Part shown: piece by piece, positions 52,078 to 64,000 of the stretch
Layout: the number at the start of each line of letters is the position of its first letter
Numbering within the stretch: position 1 is the first letter of the stretch
Source of the DNA: Panonychus citri
Taxonomy: Eukaryota; Arthropoda; Arachnida; Trombidiformes; Tetranychidae
DNA length: 64,000 nucleotides
Assembly: GCF_014898815.1 (NCBI RefSeq)
Contig: NW_026515416.1
Location: 868,001 to 932,000, forward strand
Direction of reading: 5' to 3'
Translations under genes and position numbers: made by a program
The notes under the pieces: generated by a model
Database searches by the model: none
What the model was told of the DNA's origin: nothing
The model's input: the letters and a program-made list of their open reading frames with translations, nothing else

Positions 52078-55000
52078 GAAGATTAATTCATTAGGAAATA
52101 AATAGTTGGTCAGTTTGACCATAGATCAGTTAATCTAATAGTTAATGACATGACTATCTAAACATTCATTTATTAGTATCTTATATGGACCATAGTATTT
52201 AATCCGTTGTTTACAATTAACCCAATTTATCCAATGATCATCATCTTTATCATCCTTAATCCCCTGATCATTATCTTGATTATCCCAATCCTTAGATCAG
52301 GTGGTTTAATTACAATTGCAGGTGAAAATAATAATATTATCATCACTATTATTTTAATTCAGTTACATGATCAGAATGAAAAAAAAAACAAAACTAATCA
52401 TGTTGATCAGCTCAATCAAAATTTGATTGTAATTTATTTGATGGTTAATTGGTTCAGTGAAAGAAAATGGTTAAAGAAATTGAGTAAATTAACAATTTAA
52501 TTAACTATGACACAGAATTAGTAATAATTATTTTTTATTCAAATTAAGATGTTGATTGTAACTCATTAGTTGAGTTAATTAGTACGATATTGTTGTTGTT
52601 TTTGGCAGAAAAGGTTAAATTATAATCGTAATTAAAATAATAATAACAATCAAGACAAAAAAAAATCATAGGAAGCTAATTAATGATAATTAACATGATG
52701 ATATCAAATAAGTTTATGTGTTAATGATGTTTAACCTATTTACACCTAAATGTAATTAAAAATTGTTCACTTTTTCACTATTTAATATTAATTTGATTAT
52801 TATTGTAATTAATTGTCCTTGACATGTTACATGAGATTAATTTTCATTGTAATCAAGCCTTTTACCAAAAATTTGATTGAAATAGTTAACATTTAATTGA
52901 ATGAAAATGAAAAGTTAATCATTTAAATGATAATGGTAATAATTGTTTACAATTAACTTAATTGTTATTGAAAATTATAGTCACAATTGAATATCTATGA
53001 CAATCAATTTTATTAACTGACATTGATTGTCAAACATGTAAAACTGATTTGATTTGATTAAAATGCGTCAACAAAAAAAGTAATCATAATTTAATTGTGT
53101 GAGAAAAGTTGAAAATCAATCAAGGTTATTAATTGGCTATTACAATTAACTAAATTTTTGAAACAATTTAACAAATCAAAGTTTCCATAAATAAATCAAA
53201 TGATCATCAGTACCAATTGGTGACGATAAATTAAATTAAATAAATGAATCTAATTAATATATCAGGTAATGGAAATTCTGATAAAACTTATTAATACAAT
53301 TATGATCAGTTGATTGCGAATTAAAAAAGATAATATAAAAACAATTAAGATGAAAATTGGGTCAAAATTGTAAACAAAGAAACAATAATATTTACCTTGT
53401 TGGGATATTTACTATTCATTTTTTTATGGTAAACAAAACTGTTATCATTAATATTAATAGGAATTAGTTAGAAACCCATTGGCATCATCATATTTGTTAC
53501 CAAATTTAAATTGTGACCCCACCTTAATCAACAAGACCCAAGGTCAAAAGATTAGGTGTTAGTTGGTATAATAATAATTATGAAAAACCAATTGAAATTA
53601 AATCATTTACTATGGTAAATAGTATATGTGATTGAATAAATTTCGCCTTGTTAATGAATTTTCAGTGATTAACATTCATAAGACCAAGTTGATTGTTTTA
53701 ATTAGTTTTTGTTTAAATGTAACTCACTCACAATTCACTCAACAATAATCCTTTTCATCCTCCACCATAAAAAAAAGTTATTCATTTAAAGGATAATAAT
53801 AGGATGATAATATCAATTAAAAGATTATCGAGTGAGTAAATTATGAAAGAGGTGAGAAATGTTCATCTCATTGGAGAAGAAGATGAAAGATGATGAAGTA
53901 TTTATATTAATTAGCATTCACTGATTACAATCTTTAATCAAGTTTACACATTAATAAGCCTTTCCTTTTGTGGTTTACCCTTTGAATACCCTTTTAACCC
54001 GTGTTAATGTTTACTTGGTCACCATTATCACCGCCACCTCTTTAACCCAGGGTGGTGGTTGTGGTTCAGTGGTAAGTGTATAAGAATGGTACAGGTAGAG
54101 CTTAATCATAATTAAGTATTACAGTAGGTAGAAGTATAATACTTTTTTTGGTCTTTTTTTTCATGCTATTGTAACTTTAATTGTAATGATTAAGATGATG
54201 ATGACGATGGAAGATAATTAACAAAAAGTAGTTAACCACAAAGACCAATCCTTTACCGGCTATTGTTTATTTCCCTCGTAAATCTTGTTCCGTGTTAATA
54301 TCGGTTAATGTATTTCTGTGTTAAACTTATGCAAGACTTTTTAACCCTTTGATTGTTGCTTATCCTTTTTTTTTTTGGTTTATTCTTATCCACCATCATC
54401 TGAATGCGAATCACCTTAGATGAATGAAAGGGGTGAGAGGGGGACCTTTAATAAGATGGAATATATATAAAATTAACAATCATGCAAAGAATTGAAGACA
54501 AAGAAGAATAGAGAAGAAAAAAGGAGAACAAGGTGTAAACTAATAAACACCAATAGAAAATAATGAATAGAAGAAGCAATGAAAATAATAAAAGAGTTGT
54601 AATGACACACCAACTGAGCTAAAAACCGGAAAAAATTAGGACTAATTTAATGTTTTTCTAAATGAATGAAATCATTTTCTTCAGGTATATTCAGGGCTTC
54701 TTTTTTTTTGCTATCTGTTTGTTGTTTTGTTTCTGTAAACACACACGATAAACATGATAAGTAACCGGAAAAACTTACCGATTAAGTGAATGAGATTCAG
54801 TACAATAAGATTTGAAAGGGAGAGAAAGAGATGATATTTTATAATAGTGATTTAGGTTTATTATTAAATCACAATAAACCAGAGAAATGGGAACTGATGA
54901 GTGCTATTGGTCTCCTCTATTTGATGGCTACTGATTTTGATTATAATGATGATAAGGAAGATTGAAAGCTTCTTCTCTTTCTTTCCTTCTTTCTTTCTTC

Positions 55001-57219
55001 ATCTTTTGTCCATTTTTTATTTACTTTAGCTGTTGGTTTGTTTACCTTTTTTTCTCATTCTGGTGATTTATTTGTAGACAGAAAATTAATATATTTATAA
55101 CTAAATAGGTGTTGTAAAAGTAAGAAAATTAGTTAACCATAAAAATAGTCATTGATTGGGTTACCTGGTGATTTTGATTTTTCTGTTTATTTGCTAAACA
55201 TCCGACAGTTAAATTTTTTGTTTCCCAATTCCATTGATTAACCTTGTTACCTTTTCTTTTTTTATTCTAACCAGTGTGATTATTGTGATGTAATAATGAT
55301 GAGATGAGATGATTAGTTGATAATGATTATAAATTCAGTTATAATGTATTACAATCATCATGATGGTTACGATAAACTGGTCTCTTCCGGAAGAGAAGAG
55401 AGAGAGAGAGAGAGAAATTCAATGATGAAGATGATGCTTGATAATTTGGTTGCAATTGAAGGTAATTCAAAGTGAGAATGAATGTTAATAATTTTTGAAT
55501 GAAATGAAAAGAAAGGAAAAGAACTTGAAAAGGAAGGTAAACATGATGATCGAGAGAAAAAGAAAGAGGAAAAAATTTAAGATGTAATTGGAAGATGATG
55601 ATAATGATGATGGAGATGGAGGTGATAGTGATTACCAGGTCGACATTTCTCTCTCTCTCTCTCTTTTAATGTCAATTAATAATTACATGTTTTCTTTGAC
55701 GGATTTTGACAACTCTCAAGGTTACAATCCTTTAGCTTTTCCGGTTACATGTTATTACACTTGTTAGGTTACTGATGTTGTGTTGCAATGATTATAACAA
55801 AACTATCATCATTATAACAGTAACTTTTTTTCTTAACAATTTGGTGTATCATCACCTTACAAAATGAATGAACAATATTTATTCTTGTCCCTCCTTGTGC
55901 GATTGTCTCATGTTGCTGTTATTGTTGACCAATAAGATGACACTGATTATCAATCAATTTTGATTGACACTTGATGTTATTCTCTCTCTCTCTCTCCCTC
56001 TCTTTCCTTTATCGATTCCAATCAATATCATCAGAAACATTTTGTCCTTATCAAATTTACTAAATTGATACAAAACAGGTTGATAAGAAGTAATGAAAAA
56101 AAAACTTCCATTAACAAAGTTGTCAATCATTAGGTATCCACACAGTTAACTTTTCATAATTAACTAATCAATGGTTTTCGAGGAATGGACAAACGCGTAA
56201 AGTCAATTAAAAACTGACATTACTTATGAGGATATCTAATGATTAAGAAAAAAAACCAATTAATTGTTTACCAAAATCTGATCGATTGTCATTATCGATT
56301 AATTGGATTGAGAAAGATCCGTTTGGTGATTTCTTCTTTTAATCCTTTAATTATATTTGTATTAACTTTTTTCTTGTTGATTGCTTCTTGTTAATCATTT
56401 TCTAATTAGTTAATTATTATGTTACATAAAAAGTTACCACTTGATTAAGGTGATGGTTAATGTCACTGTAAAGGTTTGCGTGTTTACTATTAATACGAAA
56501 CAATATATTGTGTAACCATCGCCATGTTTAATTAAGTGTTTGCTAGTTGTGAATATCCTTGTGTTGATTTGGTGATTGATTTGTTAACAGGTAAATATTA
56601 TTACTTTAATAAGTTGAACTTTTTTTTATTCCAAAATAGAAAATTTTTCCTCTTCTCTTTCCCTTTAGAACTTTTTGTTTGACAGTGAAAAATTGAATCA
56701 AAGTTGATGATTGTAACGACGTAAATATTAGTATCAATCAGGAACGAAGCAATAGAAGAAGAGGATTTTCAAAAGAAGACAAATTGATACGATTATTTAT
56801 CTGGATTATCATTTGATTGAAAAGTTTTTCTCTTTTTCCATCACCAATCATTCAATTTCAATGTATCTTGATTATCTATCACCTGAGAGTCTCTGATAGT
56901 AAATAGAGTTGGGTTGTTGATTAGCTAATCGCTTTCTTTTTACCGTTAACTTGTAAACATGGTACCAAATAGAAAACAAAACAAATGCTTGAAGATTTTG
57001 AAACTTGATGAGTTAACCCAGATGATGATTATCTCTTAGTCTTTGTCTTAATCCAAAATTGTTTAAACCAAAAAAAGATTAGCCCGTGAATGAAGTGGCA
57101 AAGGAAAGATTACCAAATGAATAACATCAATTTGAAGTGAAAGAAAACAACAACATCATTGATATTCAATTTCTAAGACCCTAGACACACCCAGTGGTTT
57201 ACACAGACCAAAAGGGAGT

Positions 57220-57220
57220 C

Positions 57221-57252
<32 letters not shown>
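57220..57252 (+). repeat. (AG)n microsatellite
   Basis: About 13 AG units, then AAAGAGAGAG. Confidence 0.9.
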
Positions 57253-57254
<2 letters not shown>

Positions 57255-58173
57255 GGAGAACAATCAACAAATGTATATTTATTATTATCAATGGTTTTCT
57301 GGTTTCTGGTTTATCTTTAATTACTATTATTAACCATTGGTTGATTGTTTTTTTTTCATCTTCCCATTCTGGTTAATCACCAATAATTTATTCTGTTGCA
57401 GTGATTGAGATTATGTCGGTGGTGGTTAATCATCATAGTTAATGGTGATCAGATGTTTTCTTCTTGGTCAGATGAAGAGGCGTTAATTTAATTTGCTCTC
57501 TTCTAATTTATCCTTTGATTAAAACGATGCAACTGATGATTAGCTGAAACAAGCAGCTAATCAATTGCAATTAAATTGTAAATAAAAGGCTAAAGTTGAA
57601 AGATATTGATGTTTTCAAGCCAATGACAAGGAATTTACGAGTTGATTAACTTTACTCGCCTTTTACTGCAAAGGATTTAAAGATTTGAGATGATAATTAA
57701 CTGGTGTGGTTTTCTTATGATGATTAACTTTGGATAAATAATAATCTGGTGTTCAGATAATTAGCTGAAATGAACTTGTTGCCCACCAATTGATGAATGG
57801 CTAATTTAAAGCCCATTTACTTCCTAGTTTGAGGTTTAGAAAGAAAGACAAAAGAGACAGAGACAGTGAGAGAGGAGAGAAAGATGAAGATGTTGGAAAA
57901 AAGACTAAGAGATGATGTTACAATTACTATTCCTATTCCTCAGAATTACCACCATCACCAATTTTCTGTTATACTGATTATTATAATGATGGAATAAAAA
58001 GAAGCAGATGAAAAAGAAACAAGAATGATGATGATTGCAAAAGAGAGAAACTTGTAGAGAAAAAGGATATTCCTTGAAAGTTGATGGATCCATCAATTCT
58101 CTATGTGATTTTCCTCTTCTCTTCTCATCATCTTCTCTTCTATGGGTTGACAAAGTGTAAAAATGTCGACTAT

Positions 58174-58175
<2 letters not shown>

Positions 58176-58216
<41 letters not shown>

Positions 58217-58735
58217 TTCTTTCTTTATTGGATTATAAACATATTGGAAGAGAGCAAACAAATTTAGCAATATCGAGAAAGAGAAAACCTCTTCAGAATA
58301 TATCATCTTTTAGAAACGCCAATCGAGTTCACAGACCTTTTTGTTCATCATTATTATCGACGTTCTCCTTATCCGCATCATCATCTCTTTTTCCACCTTC
58401 TCTTCGCCCTCGAAGCAAAAATCATCAGTTTTTCTTTTGCATAAATACTTTTAGATATTCTCTTGATTCGTGTTCCTATTGACACAATCTCCATAAAAGA
58501 AACATTTCGTTTTCTGATTAACTTTTCATTAGCTCACAAATAAACACATAGCATGGAGAAAAAAATCAGAGAAATGAAAAAAAAACACCAAAACTGATAA
58601 GAATAAGATTTTTTTCTCTTCTTCATCTTCTATTTTACTTTTCCTCTCCCACTGTCTCTCATTAACATCTCACTCAACTATTCTGCAGAGATGATCATTC
58701 ATGATAAAGTAAACTTTTTTTCCGGAAAATTATGA
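58176..58735 (+). repeat. Dispersed duplication, copy B
   Basis: Second copy of the 38,693-39,150 block in the same orientation, again starting with a (CT)n array (58176-58213). Matches run through CCTCTTCAGAATATAT, GACGTTCTCCT, ATCAGTTTTTCTTT and ACAATCTCCATAAAAGAAAC, and resume after an extra segment of about 125 bases (58,510-58,640) with CTCTCCCACTGTCTCTCAT to TCCGGAAAATTATG. Confidence 0.85.
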
Positions 58736-61660
58736 CCTTCATTTCGTGAGTCCAATGACCTATACCCTGTTTACTATTTGTTGTAAACTAAATCAACAAT
58801 CAACTCATAGTAGTAAATAATGAATCGACTGTAGTAATAGTATTATTTTCACTTGAATTTCCCATCTTTACAATGAGATTAGTGACTCACTAATTGTATA
58901 TAAATATTGGTCATAATTATGATGGTTAATTGCTCAATAATATAACCTTGAAATTAACCTTGATCAATATCTTTAATTAATATTATTCGTTAATTTAAAA
59001 GGATGAAAGAAAGTAGATAGTTAATCATGTTTTTCGAGAGAGAGAGAGAGAGATTAACATTTATTGATCAATTAATATTCATTGAGAAAAAAAATCAACC
59101 TTAAATGGGTCAATAATCAAGAAGAAGATGATTAAAAGATTAGATTAACTAGTTAACTACAAATTACTTTTTTCTTTTTTTTTCGTTTTCTTAATTCAAA
59201 TTGAAAATCCATTAATTGTAATTTAATCTTTCACAATACATTGTTATTAAACTTATTGTGAACTTGGATTAATGGTTAATTGTTGCTAATTACTTTAATC
59301 TAATGTTACCACTCAAACCACATTGAACAGTTTACTTTTAATTGTTTGAGGTTTATGATGATGGTAAGGAAAAAATTATATAAACTTAATCAATTGATTG
59401 TAATTAAAATGATGAGAAAAAAAGTAGCATCAAAAAAGTAATTGAAATCAATTGAATAGTCATGATTGTGATGTCAATTTAATTTTAGATTAAATTATCA
59501 TCTTTAATCAACGTTGGATACTAAACGTAATATTAAATTGTATTTGAAAATGATACTTTATCACGTTAATCTAGTTTCTCTTATTCTGATGATAATGATT
59601 AAGAAAGTTTTCAATGTTGAAACAAGTTAATTCTTGATTTATATTCTTGATTATGATTCCTAAATCATTTTAAAGCACAATTTAATTTATCGTTGATGCG
59701 AAATAGTTGATTTGATTTACCCTCCCAAAGAAAAGTCAAACCATTAATTCAATCAATCTTTTCAATCAACTTGATTATTTGACTTTCTCATTTCAATTGT
59801 AATCATTTTCCCCTTTAATTTTTTTCTTACATCAAGAAAAAAGTAACAACAACAATTAAAGGTAATCACTTGGCCAATAATTGTTTGTCTGATTGTTGAT
59901 AATTCAAGTTTACTTTCACCTTTCAACAAAAGTCACAATTAAGCAAAAAACAACAACAACAACAAATCAATTGTTTTTCAATTGAAACAATCAAGGTTTC
60001 AAGGTTTCCCCCCTTTAATCATTTTGTAGATCAGTCAACTAATTAAACAGCAAATAAGGTTTACCCAATTTACAATCAAATGTAAGAAAAATTTATCAAC
60101 GCAATCAGAAAATTGTTGATTAGTTGTTGATTTCTTGTTCTCATTGATTTATGGTATAGAGGAAGCCAATTAACTCAATAAACATATTATTACATGATGA
60201 TGATGCTGTTGATGCTGTTGATGATGATGATTAAGACGATGATTTTTGGGAACAATATTTGCATTGGGTGTTCACAATTACCTGTTGATTGTTTATGTGT
60301 TACTCCTTGTGTCGAGAAAATAAAAAATAATAACAGAAATCAATTCAAATTGTGATTTAGATTAACAACAAAACAAACTTCTTGCTGGGCCTTGATCTTA
60401 TTCCGTCAACAAACATCATCTTGAAGACATTTTCTACTTTTTGGTAACCATGATTAAGATGATGATGATGATAAGAAAGAAGAAAATTAAAGGTTAAAGT
60501 AAAGAGGATTATCTTTTCTCTGTCTTAAACTCTAATTACAGGGTTAATCATTTATCTTGTGGTTTTCATACTTTGGCCATGTTATGTCACTTTAATTCAA
60601 TCATCAACAAGAAAATAACTGAATCAACATCTTCACCTTCATCATTCACTCATAACACTAATCATCCTCATCTTTCATGGCTTTTGTTTTTTTTTAGTTT
60701 CTCCTCCTCTGTAAGTAGATAATTTAAAAATCTTTAATTCCTTTTTGATGATATATTATTTTTCCAGGGTAAACCCTTTTCTCTGTTTCAATCATCATCT
60801 TTTCTCATCAGGATCCACCTTCTCATCTTTTTTTTTGATTATCTCTCACTCACTTTTTTCTCTCTCCAGGTAACATTCAATACAAAAGACTAAATTATTG
60901 GGATTATAAGATCAGTTCATCAAAATTAGAAAATATTTCGTTGACTATTTGTTGTTGTTTGTTGACTTTTTTTCATTCAAACTTATTTACCCCTTTTTTT
61001 CCTGTTGATTTCTTTTTGATTATTTTCGTTTCTTTTCATCATCAAGGCCATTCAAGTAGTAATTTCACCTTGTAACGGTACTTCCTGGTATACGTATTTA
61101 CTATCAGTGACTTGGTTAAGAGAGAGAGAGATGAATAAGTTACTTTGATTTATTATTGAGGGTGGAAAAGGTGAAAAGAAGTTGAAATTAGGTAAGGTTA
61201 CCATTACAAACATCACATTGTATCATCATCCTAATTCACTCACAGATGATCTGGAATTAGAAAAAATAAATTCAATGAATAGATAACATTTAATAGAAAC
61301 AGATTATCTCTCTATGTAATAATGCGTTTAACCTTTTATTTACCTGAATTTAAAGGAATCATCATCCATTTTTTTGGGTGTTTTAACTTTTAGTATTTTT
61401 TTGCTTCCCTTGATTGCTTGAAGATGAACTAATATTGTATGTACTCAATGGCTTCAATTTTAAGTAAATTATCAAACTAATCACTGCCATTTATCATGTA
61501 ATAACTGTGGGTCATCCTGTTGTTGTTGATTCTAATTTTTTTTAAGATTGGTGCTGTTGATGGTTATGATGATGATGATGATGATATGTTGATGGAGATA
61601 ATTCCCTGTTGTGGTGATGATGATGAAAAAATGCACTTTGTGTGAATGGCGTTGACATTG

Positions 61661-61666
<6 letters not shown>

Positions 61667-61715
<49 letters not shown>
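61667..61715 (+). repeat. (GA)n microsatellite
   Basis: About 24 uninterrupted GA units, the longest GA-oriented array in the window. Confidence 0.95.
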
Positions 61716-61716
<1 letters not shown>

Positions 61717-64000
61717 GATAATCCCTCAGAGCAAAAACATCAACATTTCATTCAAATCAAAAATTAATTGTTACCCAACGGAACGAAATGCTTATTGAGT
61801 ATTTGCAGTTTTTCAACAAAATCACATAGAATTGACAACCGGAGCTTGTGAATTGAGTTAGATTGTAAATTTAATAACAATCAAAAGAGGAAGAAAAAAT
61901 AATTCTCCAAGTAAATTCATCATCATAACCGTCAAACAAACAGTTAAAGAGACAGAGAAACACTCAAGCTACAGATGATTCTCATCATGAGCATAATCAA
62001 AAAACTAACAAATGATTAAAGATTAACTGATTAGATGTCACATAGAAGTTAGAGATAATAGATTTGATTGTTTGAAGACTAATTAATCAGGTTTAATTTG
62101 ATTAACCGCAAATTGTCAAAACTAAACATTTTCTTTAGCTTTATCCTTCCTTAGAATGAAAATCTCAAGCTAATCCATTGGATGATAATGTTTGATAAAA
62201 TATTTGATAATAATGTACAATGTTACTAACCGGTTACAAGAGTTAATTGAGTTTCCTTTGATTGTTAATTTATTTCCTTAATTTTATCTTCTTCTTCATT
62301 TCTAATTGGCTTGTGATTTATTACAACTTCTTGTTGCTTAATATGAGTTTCTATTGATTCTGCCAAAAGTTTCCTGTTCTTTTCTTGTAAATGGACAATC
62401 AGCTCTTGACCAAAGGTAAAATTATCAATTACATTCAATTGATACCCAGGGTGGGACTCAAAGGGAGAGTGATTTGTTTTCTCTTCTCACTCGTTTTATT
62501 GATGATGGTATAATTTTCTTGGCAACAAGTACTTACCATCAACATGATGATCACTATTATCACCATCTCCATCTTCATCTTCATCACCGACAACACCATC
62601 AACATCTGATGAATCTCAAATTTCTCTTCTTCTTTTTTCTCCCTTAAAACTAGTGAACCTTTTTTTCCTATTCACCGTAACTTCCCATAACCAAAGAATT
62701 GAAAAGATACTTAAAAATAGTGTTCATCATCTCTCTCATCCTCATCTTCATCATCTTCAGCATCATCATCATCATCGTTTTCTTTAAAATATCTCTTTCT
62801 ATCTCCCTTTTCTCAGCCATCAAGACATGTAAAGGAAAGCGATTGAATCACCTTTGATTAGCTAATGATTAACATATACACTTGATATTAATTTCTAATT
62901 GTAATAATTATGATGATGATTGTTCATCATGATGTTGGGAAAACAATAATAATCTGTTATCATGTTGATTATTATGCTTCCGGATCAGTTGTGGTTAATC
63001 ATGATTTGGAAAGAGATTTAATTTGCTTTAACGAATAGTAATTAACAATATGTATTGCTGATTTATTAATCATCATTATGATTAGTTAAATTATTATGTT
63101 TTCGTATGATCAATTGTGAATAGTTATGTTGATTTATCTTTTCTCTCTCACTTTTAGATTATCATGATTATTAAAATTTTTCTTAATTTCAATGATTAAC
63201 ATCAAAAGATGAAGATAATCATCAGAATTGATATATTTTGATGTTATTGTTATTAAAAGTCAATTATTTATAATCCTATTAGGATTTGTTGTTTGTTGAT
63301 TAATTAAAAAAAAATCATAATCATCAACAGTTAATCACGAGGATACACAACAATTAAATACAATTAAAATTGTGTTGAGATGAGGAAAGTTAATTAAATT
63401 AACAATTTGATTATCAGTTAACTTGATTGAAATTTGTTAACATAGTTACAAATGATAATAAGTGTTGATTATTTTATGAAAGTGATTTATTTCAATCAAA
63501 CAATTGACTTTAATTGTCAAATTTATCTCAAGTAAATGAAACAAATCTCAAATCAAGGTAAATCAGGTAAACAAACACAATTAATCAAACTTTTAATTCT
63601 GTTTGTTATTGTTAATTAGTTACTGGGTTAGGTTTCTGCCTTTTTCATTAAAGGGACTGGCAATCAAAATTAACGTGAACACAATTAACTCCTCTAATCA
63701 ACTCAATATTCATGATTAACTTTCACTCTCCATCATTAACTGTTTGTTTTTTGTTGATTATTTAGAAAAAAAATTCTGTTGTTTTCATTTTAATTATAAT
63801 TCTCATAACAGAACCAGAAATGATCAAATTAACCAGTATTTTTGCGAACCCAAAACAATTTAAAACAATCAGTTAATTAGTGAACAATCAATTTTAATAA
63901 ATTCCTATCAATCCCTTGTAAATGATTTATCAATAATTACTCGTTTTCAATGTTGTTAATCAAAAGTAAATTGTTACGATACAATTTCAGGTTCAGGTAA

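Larger units (their letters stand above)
32588..64000. other. 31 kb gene-poor stretch, possibly a first intron
   Basis: No recognisable coding region of either strand was found. Open frames of 60-133 codons here are all T-rich hydrophobic or simple-repeat derived. The stretch carries repeated (CT)n/(GA)n arrays, GATGAT runs, a foldback element, a hexamer array and a duplicated block, each listed separately. If the exon at 32,527 is real, this is intron; otherwise it is a large intergenic or regulatory interval. Confidence 0.45.

Noticed and set aside
53985..54075. GC-richer ACCGCCACC/GGTGGTGG stretch with a GTAAGT
   Set aside because: Weak pairing only and no open exon with a matching acceptor.
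54345..54365. TTTGATTGTTGCT word resembling the 5' end of miR-315
   Set aside because: Similarity stops after the seed region, no hairpin around it, and TTGATTGTTG words are common in this genome.
57905..58482. 133-codon frames on both strands
   Set aside because: They run through the (CT)n array and the duplicated block; the other copy at 38.7 kb does not keep either frame.

Overview
This is a eukaryotic, strongly AT-rich nuclear window. Genes are interrupted by short GT-AG introns, most of 70-270 bases, with vertebrate/insect-like protein families, TATA/Inr-type core promoters and AATAAA signals. A Spaetzle-family ligand, F-box proteins with leucine-rich-like tails, a compact gene layout on the left and an AT-rich base composition fit an arthropod. 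My best guess is a spider-mite-like chelicerate; this is inference, not read directly.

Left third (about 1-23.6 kb) is gene dense. Ten protein genes could be assembled exon by exon with phases that close: MTG1 (minus) and WARS2 (plus) share a 309-base divergent promoter and both serve mitochondrial translation; DLD (plus), the E3 of mitochondrial dehydrogenase complexes, follows directly. Then come two small secreted Met/Gly-rich proteins (6.5-6.95 kb minus, 12.5-12.9 kb plus) flanking a Spaetzle-type cystine-knot ligand (9.66-11.3 kb plus), a six-exon F-box protein (13.5-15.1 kb minus), a secretory cyclophilin (16.0-16.8 kb plus), a ZDHHC20-type palmitoyltransferase (17.3-21.5 kb minus) with two alternative C-terminal exon sets, RNA polymerase subunit RPB10 (22.4-22.7 kb plus) and ribosomal protein L27a (22.9-23.6 kb minus), the last two convergent.

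Right two thirds (about 24-64 kb) hold almost no recognisable coding sequence. A compositionally distinct island lies at 23.9-24.5 kb. A promoter-like stretch near 31.6-31.9 kb and a well-formed ATG exon with a GTAAGT donor at 32,527-32,587 suggest that a gene starts there and that the following 31 kb is mostly its first intron, leaving the window on the right. This stretch has many long (CT)n/(GA)n arrays, a hexamer tandem array, an approximately 400-base foldback element (40.3-40.7 kb), a pre-miRNA-sized hairpin (34.7 kb), and a non-coding block of about 450 bases duplicated 20 kb apart (38.7 and 58.2 kb). These, with the alternative ZDHHC C-termini, are the most interesting observations. 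No prokaryotic system, CRISPR array, rRNA or tRNA was seen.
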